In this document: positions 51,331 through 62,007 of the stretch, one piece after another
Layout: each line of letters begins with the position of its first letter
How positions within the stretch are numbered: the stretch's first letter is position 1
From: Leucocoprinus leucothites
Taxonomy: Eukaryota > Basidiomycota > Agaricomycetes > Agaricales > Agaricaceae
Direction of reading: 5' to 3'
DNA: 64,000 nt
Assembly: GCA_013368445.1 (NCBI GenBank)
Contig: JAACJO010000004.1
Span: 992,001-1,056,000, forward strand
Program-made: the position numbers and the translations under genes
The notes under the pieces: model-generated
The model's database searches: none
What the model saw: the letters and a program-made list of their open reading frames with translations, nothing else
Told to the model about the DNA's origin: nothing

Positions 51331-54300
51331 TTGCTTACTTCTTCTTTGCTTTTGGACAAATCTTCTTCACTCCCTATTTTACTTACTGCACTTGTTGATA
51401 GTAGTTCTACTCATTGCTTCATAGACAATTCGCTTATTTGTAAATATTGTGTACCCACTATTCTGATTCCTCCTGTAGAGTTGCAATTGTTTGATGGTTC
51501 ATCTAATTCATTCATTTCAGAGACTGCGGAAATCCCTATCTCATTTCCAACTGGTGAATGTATAAATGTGGACTTCTATGTCACTTGGCTTGATCTGTCT
51601 TGCTCTGTGGTTCTTGGACATAATTGGCTTGCCTGCTACAATCTGTTGATTGATTGGGTTTCAGGTCAAATTACTTTCTGATCTACTCTGCAATCAGATC
51701 TTGCTACTCCTTCTGTCTGCACACCTATCTCTGCCAAATTGCCAGCTCCTGATACAATCTCACCAGTTCCTAATTCTTTTCCTTCTTGACCTGACATTTG
51801 ACTGATTGGTGTGGCTGCATTTATATGTGTCTGTCGTCAACCTGGCTCTATGCGTTTTGGTCTGGATCTCTGGCACTCATCTGTGGCTAGAGCTGCTTCT
51901 TCTTCTTTGCAGGATCCCATCAACCTTTCTAATGTTCCTTCAGAATATCATGAATTTGTGGATATTTTCAGCAAATCTCATGCTGACACTCTTCCACCTT
52001 ACTGACCTTATGACTTGCACATTAATCTCAAGGAAGGTGCTTCTCCTGTTGGAACAATTTATTTGCTTTTGCAGGTTGAGCTTGCTGCACTCCAAGAATT
52101 TATTAATGAAAATCTTTCTATTAGCCCCAATCAACCTTCTAATTCTCCTCATAGTGCTCCTATTCTCTTTGTCAAAAAGAAAGATAGCTCTCTTTGACTC
52201 TGTGTTGATTTCCATAGTCTTAACTGGATCACTAGCAAAGATCGCTACCCACTACCGCTCACTTCTGACTTGCTGGACTCTCTGCAAAAGGCTGGTATCT
52301 ATACCAAGATTGATCTCCAACATGCTTATCATTTGGTTTGTATTGCTGGAGGCAATGAGTGGAAAACTGCATTCTGCACTCGCTATGGTTCATTCAAGTG
52401 GCTTGTGATGCCTTTTGGTCTCACCAATGCTCCTGCTGCCTTCCAGTGATTCATGAATGACATTTTCAAGGATCTTCTTGATATGTGCATAACTGTTTAT
52501 CTTGACAATATTCTCATATATTTGGAGGACATTAATTTGCATTGCAAACACATTTGTGAAGTCCTTAAAAGGTTGTGCCAAAATGGCCTTTATGCTCATG
52601 CTGATAAATGCGAGTTTCATACTGACACAGTTGAATACCTCAGCTACATTCTTTCTCCAGACAGTCTGAAAATATCAGAAGAAAAGGTAAAAACTATCCA
52701 GGACTGGCCCAAACTGAAGAAGGTCAAGAACATACAATCCTTCCTTGGTTTCATGAACTTCTATCATCATTTCATTTATGGTTATTCTGATATTGTTGTA
52801 CCACTAACTTGCCTCACATAAAAACATATACAGTGGAACTTCAACAAAAAAGCTCATAAGGCTTTTAACTCCCTCAAGGAGGCCTTTAGGTGTGCACCAG
52901 TTCTTACCCATTGGATTCCTGATACACAAATTATTGTGGAAACTGATGCCTCTGACTATGTCCTGGCAGCTATACTCTCTATCATTGCTCCTAATGGAGA
53001 TATTCACCCTATTGCTTTCCATTCCTGCACATTTTCCACATCTGAGCTTAACTACAACACCCATGACAAGGAACTGCTTGCAATTTTTGAAGCATTCTGA
53101 ATCTGGTACCATTATCTTGAAGGTGCTACACTTCCTATTGATGTGGTCACTGATCATAGGAACCTTGAGTATTTCTCTACCACAAGATACTAACACACAG
53201 ACAGGCCAGATGGTCTGAGTTCTTATTGCAGTTCAATCTTGTTATTTGATTTAGACCTGGTAAGCTTGGAATGAAACCAGAAGCCATAACTAGACATTGG
53301 GACATCTACCCAAAAGGGGGGAATAATGGCTATGCCATGGTTAATCCTCACAATTTCTGACCTGTCTTTACTAATGAACAACTTTCTACTTCTATTCATG
53401 CTTTGTATCTTTATACACCTGTGCTGTGCACTGGTCTTATTATGGACATTTTGCAACTTCACACAGACATTCTTTCTGCTATTTCCACTAATGATTCTGT
53501 TTCCAATCATTTTGCTCATCTAGAGGGTTGCTGGTCCAAAGACTCTGAGGGTTTCTTGTTACTTGATGGTAGAATCTATGTTCCCAATACTAACAATCTT
53601 TGTTTGTGCATTTTGCAGTACTATCACGACCATTTCAGTCAAAACAAAACTCTAGAACTTGTTTTCCGTGAGTATATGTGGCCAAATATCAGCGACTTTA
53701 TTAAGGATTACTGCAAAAGTTGTGTTACCTGTTCAAGATTGAAAGCTCAATGCCATCATCCCTATCATACCATTGCAACCTTGGGATTCAGTTTCTATGG
53801 ATTTCATTGAAAAACTTCCAAAATCCTCAGGGTTTGACTCAATTCTGGTCATTGTGGATAGGCTAACCAAACAAGGAATTTTCATTCCAACTCACAATAC
53901 CATTACTTCCACAGAACTCACTAAACTCTTTGTCATTCATGTCTTCTCCAAACATGGTATTCCTGCTAATGTTACCTCTGATTGCAGTTCAGAATTTGTT
54001 TCACACTTTTTCTGATCACTAGGAGAAGCTTTGGACATGAAGTTACACTTCATGTCAGGTTATCATCCTGAAGGTGACAGTCAGACTGAATGAACTAACC
54101 AAACTTTTGAACAGTACTTGCGCATTTATTGCAACTACCAACAGAGTAATTGGTCCAACCTATTACCTATAGCTGAGTTCACTTTCAATAATTCTCCTTC
54201 CACTACTGCTAGTATCTCTCCATTCTTCACTAATAAAGGTTACCACCCCAATATCACAGTTCACCCTGAGAGAGATCTTGCATCAGCTCATGCTTGCAAC

Positions 54301-54880
54301 TTTGCTGTGGATTTAGATGAACTACATTCAACTCTCAAGTTGGAAATTGCTCATGCCCAGCATTGCTATCAGGCCAATGCTGATGATTGCCATCTTGTTG
54401 CACCTGCATTTAAGATTGGTGATAAGGTCTTTGTCAAAGCGCAGTACTTCTGCATGATGAGACCTTCAAAGAAACTCTCCAAAAAATACCTTGGACCCTA
54501 TGAAATTATTTCCCAACCAGGTTCACATTCTTTCACTCTTCAACTTCCTGACTCTATGTACACTGTTCATCCTGTATTCCATGTTTCCATACTCAAACCT
54601 TTCACTCCTAGCTCCATTCCAAATCACATCGCATCGCCACCACCTGCAGTAGAGGTTGATGGAGAACCAGGATATAAAGTTGATTGCATCATTGATTCAA
54701 AGATCAATCGACATTGATACACTTGTAAACTCCTTTACAAAGTAGTATGGCTTGGTTACAAAGATACAGACAAAGCAGAGTCGTGGTTACCTGTGACAGA
54801 GCTTGAACATGCCATAGACCTAGTTTCTGACTTCTACTACATGTACCCTGATAAGCCTGGACCACTCACTTCCCTTTAAA
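51331..54880 (+). pseudogene. Element B pol: protease, RT, RNase H, integrase, chromodomain
   Basis: Order of domains: retropepsin ([21 protein letters not shown]) at about 51331-51681; reverse transcriptase ([22 protein letters not shown], catalytic box VYLDNILIY) at about 51990-52800; RNase H (IVETDASDYVLAAILS, HDKELLAIFEAF) to about 53190; integrase with zinc-binding region (CKSCVTC) and catalytic core (SMDFIEKLP, SDCSSEFVS, GYHPEGDSQTE) to about 54130; GPY/F-like and chromodomain (YKVVWLGYKDTDKAESWLP, YPDKPGPL) to about 54875. In-frame stops replace conserved arginines, the RT box has Asn for the second Asp, and residues between integrase zinc site and core are missing. Not functional. 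Confidence 0.88.
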
Positions 54881-55178
54881 CTACTCACTATCATTTTCAA
54901 TCTTTTACAGACATTTTTTCACATATTCTTTGCAATATTCCTTTTCATTCCAAGTCAATATTCCAGCCCTTAACATCTCATTTTTGATTTCCTCTTCTTT
55001 TCACACCCACACTCACTTCATTTCATCGAAAAAATCATTTATGCCAAACCAAGAAAACCAAGAAAACAAACATCTGAGTAGTATACAAATTTCTTCACTA
55101 AAAGCAACAATGACAATGACAACAATTTTCATAGTCCTTTTATTATAGTCCTTCTTTCCTTTCTGCTCCCTCCTTTCC

Positions 55179-56398
55179 TCATTTCCAATACCCATGTCCT
55201 ACACCATCCTTTGATCCCTGTGCCATTGCTAGCTTCACCTCCTTGATTGCCACAAGCCTCTCAAGTGTCCTTCCATGCGCCTGTAACACCCTTGTAGTCT
55301 CTCTTAATACCAACACCTGCTCATCCAATGCACTAACCTGCTGTTGCAACATAACCTGATTCTGAAGTTGTGCCTGCATATTCTCCCTCATTGTGATCTC
55401 CAGGTTGTCCACTGCTGATGATAGTCATGTGATTTCTCGTGAAAGACTTGGGGAATGACCAGGAGCCCACAATAGTTGGGGCAAAGGGGCTGAGGAGACT
55501 TCATTGCAATTTTAGTAACATTGCCTCACAAATCTGTGAATGAACTTACCACCATCCTAGTGTCCTATCCAGCAATGATTGTGGGTGACCTGATCTCTAT
55601 CACTCCAAATGTATTATCATCCACAGTGTGTGGGATTTCAGGCAGATTCCACTGTGAAGAGGATGATGGTTGAGTGGATGGAGGTGGTGCAAAACTCAAT
55701 CCCCAATCACCAGAGCTCAATTGCAACAGTTGACTCATGGGAGGCACTGTTATTTTTTGTTTTTTTGATGCTGTTGCTCTGGTTGGTGATGAGCTCACTC
55801 CTTGACTAAAGGCCTCCTTTTTCAGATCATCCTGTGGATCATAACACCCTTTCTTTACTTGTGCACAATATATACATTTCCCTAATCCACACTGCAACTT
55901 ACACTACTGCTGCCCAGCAATGCATTGTGAACACATCATGTAACTCTTTCAGTAAGACAGCCCATCAGTTGGGTTCTGCTAACAGGCACTGTTCTTCTTC
56001 CAAGCAAAGCTTGATGAGGCCCTACTTGACATTGTGACAGGAATGGATACATGATCCATTACTTCATGTGATCCTGATGTTGATGCCCTTGTTGGTGCTC
56101 TCCCCTTACCCTTCAACAATATCTGCAACTCCTCCTTTTCATCATCATCATCATCATTGCTTCAGACTATCTGTTGCGATCTAGTGGCCCTTTATGTCAT
56201 AGTAGGAGCTGGATTTGTTGTCACACAGTTGCTGGGTTGACTCATCATTATTCCCGACACCACAGCCATCACTGGCTGTACATTCACTTCCTGTTCAGTG
56301 TTCTGACATTGAATCTCTGCCATGAGTTTGTCATTTGTCATTGCACTTAGGTCAGGGGTTTTCTTTGAGGAGTAGAGAGCCATGGTGGTAGGAGGCAA
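55179..56398 (-). pseudogene. Element B antisense gene: six-cysteine (Zn2Cys6-like) coiled-coil protein
   Basis: On the strand opposite to gag-pol, between chromodomain and 3' LTR, a coherent protein can be followed through several stops. It begins MALYSSKKTPDLSAMTNDKL (ATG at 56383), passes an acidic DDDDDEKEELQ helix, and reaches MMCSQCIAGQQ-stop-CKLQC, then GKCIYCAQVKKGC. Reading through the stop gives CX2CX6CX8CX2CX6C, the spacing of Gal4-type binuclear zinc clusters. A Ser/Pro region (WGLSFAPPPSTQPSSSSQW) follows, then a C-terminal coiled coil (NQVMLQQQVSALDEQVLVLR), probably after an intron. It resembles the antisense gene of element D in layout. Function unknown; decayed here. Confidence 0.65.
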
Positions 56399-56463
56399 GA
56401 TGATCTTGATAAGAGATCAAGGATTAGTAAGTCCTTGAGGGCTCAGTCCTAAAGGGGGAATCC

Positions 56464-57009
56464 TGTCACAATCTGTGATTGCGACCTCTCTGATTCAATC
56501 TCCAACTATTCTTTCAATTTCCAATTCCCACAATTTTTCATTATCTACTATTTCTATAAATATTTTGCAGCCTGTTTCTGCTCATTATTCTATCCTCTTT
56601 TCATTTGTGCTCATATTTATTTCTGCCATTCCATTTATATTTGTCATTCTCCATCATGTCATGTCTGTTGTTGTCTATTTACCTTTCATTTATCTGTTTA
56701 TTCATTTATCATCGCATTGTGAGTTTTACAATATTTACATGTTATTTGTCCAATTTTGCATTATCTTAAATATGTTGCTACTAGCTCATGTATTACCCAT
56801 TCTGAATATCAACTAAGATTCCACTCTTACTCTCTGTCTGATTATTCCTTCAGTGTTGAATTCCAATTTGCACTGCCTGTCATCTTCCTCATAGACCAAA
56901 TCAGTTGATGCAATATCAGAAGGGCACAGCACATATGCTGAAGCCTACAACTGACCTCTCCATAACTTTTGCACACTTAGTAAGCACTGGTAATTCGCAA
57001 ATCTTGACA
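56464..57009 (+). repeat. 3' LTR of element B
   Basis: 546 bp, starts TGTCACAATC and ends TTGACA. It is followed directly by the target duplication ATTAT. It is also the 5' flank, and hence candidate promoter, of the antisense gene. Confidence 0.92.
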
Positions 57010-57110
57010 ATTATTGCCCAAAGCACACAAGATCAAAGACTTCTTAGCCTTTGTAATATCCTACTAGTTAAGGTAGAAGAACACTGCATTCTACTATAAA
57101 AACTCATGGG
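57010..57110 (+). pseudogene. Residual element A gag downstream of element B
   Basis: The 101 bp between element B and element C continue element A: deleting B and one ATTAT copy joins ...GAGTGAGGATTAT to TGCCCAAAGCACAC and extends the gag-like reading (PKAHKIKDFLAFVIS). It is cut off where the LTR of element C starts. Confidence 0.6.
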
Positions 57111-57685
57111 TGTCATGATCTGATCCTGTGGACTGGCCCAGCTGGTATTACCTTTGCTTTCTTAACTTGGAATCTTTTACACATCCTGTTTTTCCATCTT
57201 ATTGCTCCAGCTCCCTTCCACTCCATTTGCTCCACTCTTCTTCTTTACCCTTTGGCTTCTGGCATGTTGTATTTGGACTTTCTCACATTATGTCATGTTT
57301 CATTCCTCTTGTCATTTCTAGTCTTCTTCCAATGTTGGATATTATTATCTTCTAGCCTTTCTGAAATGTTGGATGCTAATTATCCTCTTATCTTTTTTCT
57401 GCTATATCTTTGTTTCTTTCTATCTGACCCTATCTGCTGCCTTGTATTTAAGTAGTTGAACTTGTACTATATTCCTTAGTCTGATAATTGACTAAGTCAT
57501 GTGTTACTACCTTGTCTGACCTCTGGTCTCTCCTTGCCCTCCTGTCTCTATCCATTTCTGAAATCTGGGTCAGCATCAGTAGTGGCACAACACATAAGTT
57601 GAGGCCAAGACCTGCTCCTGTGTTTAAGACACCCAGTCTTGAACATTGGCTCTGTCCCCTGCCCTTAGTAACCCAGTTCTTGACA
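57111..57685 (+). repeat. 5' LTR of element C
   Basis: 575 bp, TG...CA. It contains a TATA-like ttgtatttaag (about 57441-57451). Its 3' third resembles the LTR of element D in reverse (both contain cagcatcagtagt/caagcatcagtagt and cataagttgaggcca). Confidence 0.75.
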
Positions 57686-57749
57686 GTATTATCAGACTTT
57701 GCCTCACTACTGTTGCATCATCCCTCTGCTCCCTTCTCTTATCTTCATC

Positions 57750-59315
57750 ATGGCAAACACCTGCACCAAAGTAAGGCATCAACCTGCTGCCACCACTTCC
57801 ACCACTTAGGAGCTGAAATGCTCCAACTCTGTCCCTGCTACCCCTGGCTGAAAGCTCTACTTGCAGCTTTGGAAATAATTGTATCCCTAGCCATATCTGT
57901 CATTCATGTTGTCTAAATCCCAATTTGCCTTCAACTCTCCAACCCTCTCAAATCCCTTTTCCTACTCATCCATTGCCTTGCTGTTGTGACACTCATCCTC
58001 CTAGCACTCCTGCACCTCCTGGCAGTATGCCACCCAATTGGGATCTATCTGGTCCTTCAGAACTGGGTGATGAGGATGGTCTTGACTATGTTGATCCTCC
58101 CCACCAGGATGATGAGAACAACAATTGGGAAGACATTGAGGACCACCTTGGTAGTCCTGAGGATCCTGACAACCCTGATAATGACCTAGATGATGACGAC
58201 TCATCCTCCACCTCTTCTGATGACTTGCCCACTTCCCCTCCTTGTCTGCATCATTGCAATTGCTTCAAGGGTTGCTTAGCCAATGCATTGTCTCAGCTAC
58301 CTGACAACCTTGACAGTCATCCACAGCCTAATGTGGCTCCCATTAATAAAGCTTGCCTTCCAGATACATTTAGCAGAACAGACCCAGACTCAACACCTTC
58401 CTGATCCAATAACATCTCTACTTCCATGCCAACCCAACTCAGTTCCAGGAAGATAGCCAAAAGGTCAACTTTGCAATGACCTACCTCACCAGTGTAGCTC
58501 TAGACTAGTTCAAGGTTGCCCTCACTCAGGAGGAGCAAGGCATCTTCCATGATTGGATCACAGATTGGGATGCTTTTACCTGCAAGCTCCACACACACTT
58601 TGGGGTTGCCAACCCAAAGTCAGAAGTGGCTGAACTTCTTGATAACCTGTGGATGAAATCAGGCAATAAGATTCCCACTTACAACATTGACTTCATGAAG
58701 TACACTGCACAGCTCGGCTGGGGTGATGAGGTCCTCTGCCATCGCTACTATAAGGGTCTCCCTAATTGTATTCAGGACCCTATCAGTGTCCATGAACAGG
58801 GTAAACCCAACACCTTCCAAGAGATGCTCTGTATGGCTATGCTTATTGATGGTCACTATTGGAAATGTGATCATGAACAAGCCCATGCCCATGCTGCAGA
58901 AAAGGATCTTGCCAAGCGCAAGCAATACAAACCCTCCAACTCCTCGAATAACCCTCAGCCTAATCCCCAGCATGGCTCTTCATCACAATCATCTAACTTT
59001 AATCAGAGCAGCAACAGCAACAACAATCATAATACCTCTCAGGCCCCCTCCAAATCTGCTACCCCTGCTCCATCCACCTCTAACCAGCAATGCTCTTCAA
59101 CCTGTCCCACAAAACCAGATATTTCTGACAAGCTAGACAAGGACAGGAAATTGACTCCTGAAGAGCACAAATGCCATATCAATGAAGATCTCTGCTTGTT
59201 CTGCAGTGGTAAAGGTCACAAGGTCAACCAATGCTACAGGAAGCAGAACAGGGCCAAGATCTGCAAGGTCAAAGTAGCTCCCGCCAAAGACTCTGAAAAG
59301 AGTTCAGAAAAATAG
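57750..59315 (+). pseudogene. Element C gag with CCHC zinc knuckle
   Basis: A gag frame with stops and shifts begins MANTCTKVRHQ. It contains an acidic D/E-rich segment (58060-58220) and a capsid-like portion (FHDWITDWDAFTCKLHTHFG, YNIDFMKYTAQLGWGDEVL, RYYKGLPNCIQDPI). An S/N/P-rich linker precedes an intact CX2CX4HX4C knuckle (CLFCSGKGHKVNQC) and a basic end. The last 229 codons (58626-59315) are uninterrupted. Homologous to the gag of element B, whose knuckle is degenerate. Confidence 0.82.
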
Positions 59316-59439
59316 GGAGTGGCCCTCAGGACTCTGCACAGACTGAGGGTCACGTTGAGCTTATCTGTGTACCAGAGAGTCTCCTCTGCCTCAATGCATC
59401 CACTCTTTCTGATCCCAATTCCCTTTCCATTTCACTTTC

Positions 59440-59763
59440 TTCATCATTAATTTGTTCATCTAATAATATCCAATGGCTCCCTTTCAATGCTCTTGTTGAC
59501 TCCAGCTCTACTCATTGCTTTATTGATTCTGATTTCACTTACACCTATTCTCTTCCAACCTCTCCTATCCCTCCAATTGAGCTTCACCTATTTGATGGAT
59601 CGTCAAATAGTTTTATTACTGAACTAGTGAATCTTCCTGTTATTTTTCCTACTGGTGAATCTATGACTCTTGACCTATATGTCACCCAGCTCAACTCTTC
59701 CTGCTCTGTGGTTCTTGGACACAACTGGCTCACCTGCTACAATCTATTGATTGACTGGGCTTC
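59440..59763 (+). pseudogene. Element C protease fragment, cut by element D
   Basis: Retropepsin-like [32 protein letters not shown], and [17 protein letters not shown] match element B almost word for word. The active-site triplet reads D-S-S in both, suggesting that this is the family norm rather than damage. The frame ends at GACTGGGCTTC, where the TGTTAAG end of element D begins. Confidence 0.8.
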
Positions 59764-60323
59764 TGTTAAGCATGCAAATGCTATGGATGGGGAGCCGACA
59801 TCTAGGACCAGATAGACAGAGGTGGGACAGAGGTAAGGCAGGAGCTGGTTGCTCAATGCAGGAGTGGGTTGTGGCCTCAACTTATGGGTTGTGCTGACTA
59901 CTGATGCTTGACCTGGATTTCAGACAAGGGAAAAGAGCAGAGGATGAATAGAGAGCAGAGAGAATACTAGCGTATTGCTAAGTTGATTATCAGACTGAGA
60001 AATTCAAGTACAAAGTTGTGCTACTTATATACAATGCAGAATATAGGATCAGATAAGGAAAACAAGCAAAGTAGTAAATGGAGAAATAATCAAAGTGGAG
60101 TCCGCAAATTTTACAAGGCTAGAAGATATAAAATTTACTATTAAACAGTTGTCAGAAAATTTGACAAGGCAGTATGAATTAATAAAATAGAAGATGTCAG
60201 AATAAGTCTGAAGGCAAAAGACCGATAAAAACTGATGTAACCGATATGTGAAAGCAGATAGGAGTTCATGGAAATAATACCAAGTTTGAACTGTCAGCCA
60301 TTCTTGAGAATTGGCTTATGAAA
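59764..60323 (-). repeat. 3' LTR of element D
   Basis: About 560 bp. On the minus strand it begins TTTCATAAGCC just after the polypurine tract (first dinucleotide TT instead of TG) and ends CTTAACA. It contains a TATA-like gtatataagtag on the minus strand near 60030. Confidence 0.7.
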
Positions 60324-60452
60324 GTATTCCCCCCTTAGGGCTGAGCCCTTGAAGCCATGTGACTTGATCATGGGAACCAGTTCAAACTCTGTATAAATTC
60401 CGCTCTGAGGAAAAAATTAAGCTTTCTCACAACTCAATTTCTTAATGCTACC

Positions 60453-61707
60453 ATGATGCCCAGCTCTGCAACCCACGGATCCAACCCATCAAGCGATAGC
60501 GACTTGGAGAACAAGTTGCAAAAACTGGAAGAAGAGGACAATTGAAAGGCAGCCAAAGAAGAAGAATGGAAAAAGTAAGAGGCTGAGGAGGCTGAGAAAA
60601 AGAAATGTGAGGAAGAGGAACGACTGAAGACAAAAGAAGAACTGTGAAGGAAGATGGCTGAGAAGAAACAGATAGAGGTGGAGGAAGCCAAGAAGAAGAG
60701 GAAAGAGGCCAAAGAAGCTGAGTGGCTACAAAAAGAGAAGGAAGAGGCCAAACTCACAGAACAAATTCGACTCGAGGCCAAGAAGGAGAAGGAAGGACAG
60801 AAGAGGGAGAAAGGAAAGGGAAAGAAGAGAGCAATGGAGGTGGAAGTTGAGATTGTGGAGAGTCCACCAAAGAAAATGAAAATAACAGAGAATGTGAAGG
60901 CAGGGACTGGGGCTCGAAAGCCTCATGCAAAACTGATGAGCAGTCTGGCTGAGACAGCCAGGATAACTCAATGGAGTGTGGCTGCTGGCCCCTCCAAGTA
61001 CCAACTCACGGAGTTGGATGACCAAGACAATGACCCGCTGTGGATGCCTGGCTCAGGTTTGGCCAGAGATAGAAGAGACAAAACTGCTGCCCTCCAAAAA
61101 CGCGGAAACTACAACGCCAAGGGAGGAAAGATAAAGATGGGTGGAGATAATGAGTGTGGGCAGTGCTTGTGTTTGGGCAAGAACTGCACTGAGCAAAGCA
61201 ACATGTGAGTGACTCCCAGTTCCTCAGGTCAGCTGATCAACTAACAACATCCACAGGGGCAAGTACATGTGTGAGCCATATCACACTTCGAAACAGAAGT
61301 GTGCAGTTCTGACAGAGGCTGATAAACAGCCTCATGAGCAAACATATGAGCTCATCATTGAGCAGAGGAAGACCCATGCCGTTCAATCAGCTATTCTCAA
61401 GGAGCTGAAGGGGATCTGGGCCAAGTTGGGAACTCGGCACTTAGCAATGGTGTCAAGTATCCAGTCCCAGACCAAGGTTGTGGATGGGCTGGCTAAGGAA
61501 TTCAAGGAGTTCTATGACCAGCTTGTCCTTGATGACAAGGTGATGGACAATAAGGCACATGAGAAGGCATGGGCAGAGTTGGATGCCAGATTGGCTGCTA
61601 AGAAGAAGACCATGCCGGAGACGTTGGATGCTGGGTCTGGGAATGAGGGGGAGGCTAGAGAAGAGGAGGATGAGGGAGAGAAGGAAGATGAGAGTAGTAG
61701 TAAGTAG
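60453..61707 (+). CDS. Element D antisense gene: six-cysteine coiled-coil protein with intron
   Basis: It lies opposite to D's own gag-pol, between its 3' LTR and chromodomain. The proposed start is 60453 (MMPSSATHGSNPSSDSDLEN). Three stops (two TGA, one TAA) interrupt the first 200 bp; from 60654 the frame is open. A long K/E coiled coil (KKKRKEAKEAEWLQKEKEE) is followed by a basic KRAMEVEVEIVESPPKKMK region and a globular stretch (LTELDDQDNDPLWMPG). Then comes the cluster CGQCLCLGKNC, split by a GT-AG intron (61205-61256), and KYMCEPYHTSKQKC. Spacing is CX2CX6CX10CX2(Y)X6C: Gal4-like with Tyr at cysteine five. A second coiled coil (SSIQSQTKVVDGLAKEFKE) and an acidic tail end at 61707. Function unknown; a DNA-binding or element-regulating role is inference only. 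Confidence 0.65.
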
Positions 61708-62007
61708 TCATGTCTTCCCTTTCCTTGTTGTCAGCTTGCATCGTCATTTGTCTGCTTTTCATTGTTGCATTTTGTATACTTGCTTTTGTGGACTTGTGTT
61801 TTTTGAAATGGATAATATTTTCTTGGGACCAAGTGTGAGTAAGAAAATCCGGAGCAAGAAAAAGGATCCAAGGGAGATGAGGCTATTGGGTATAGGAAAA
61901 AACAATAGGTAGGTAAGAAATGAGAAAAGTGTCTAAGTCCAAATAAGAAAAAATGAGTGAGCCAATATTGGAAGATGGATAATGAAAGTACATAGCAGAA
62001 AAGAGAT

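Larger units (their letters stand above)
49050..57009 (+). mobile_element. Element B: complete Ty3/Gypsy chromodomain LTR retrotransposon
   Basis: Two 546-bp LTRs (49050-49595 and 56464-57009), both TG...CA, enclose gag, protease, RT, RNase H, integrase and a chromodomain in Ty3/Gypsy order. A perfect 5-bp target duplication ATTAT flanks it (49045-49049 and 57010-57014). A polypurine tract (aaagggggaatcc, 56451-56463) sits directly before the 3' LTR. Total 7960 bp. All coding regions are interrupted, so the copy is defective. An additional antisense gene lies at 55179-56398 between chromodomain and 3' LTR. The sequence following the 5' LTR (gtatattcaga) is similar to that in element C, suggesting the same primer-binding class; I cannot name the tRNA. 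Confidence 0.92.
57111..59763 (+). mobile_element. Element C: Ty3/Gypsy LTR retrotransposon, 5' part
   Basis: The 5' LTR starts TGTCATGATC (57111) and ends TTCTTGACA (57685), followed by gtattatcaga, matching the layout of element B. Gag and the start of protease follow. The element is broken at 59763, in the middle of the protease region, by element D. Its 3' remainder is not in this window. Sequence identity with element B is moderate, so it is a related but separate family or lineage. Confidence 0.8.

Noticed and set aside
59440..59763. DSS instead of DSG in the retropepsin as inactivating damage
   Set aside because: The same [10 protein letters not shown] occurs in both B and C, so it is more likely ancestral to this lineage than a decay mutation.
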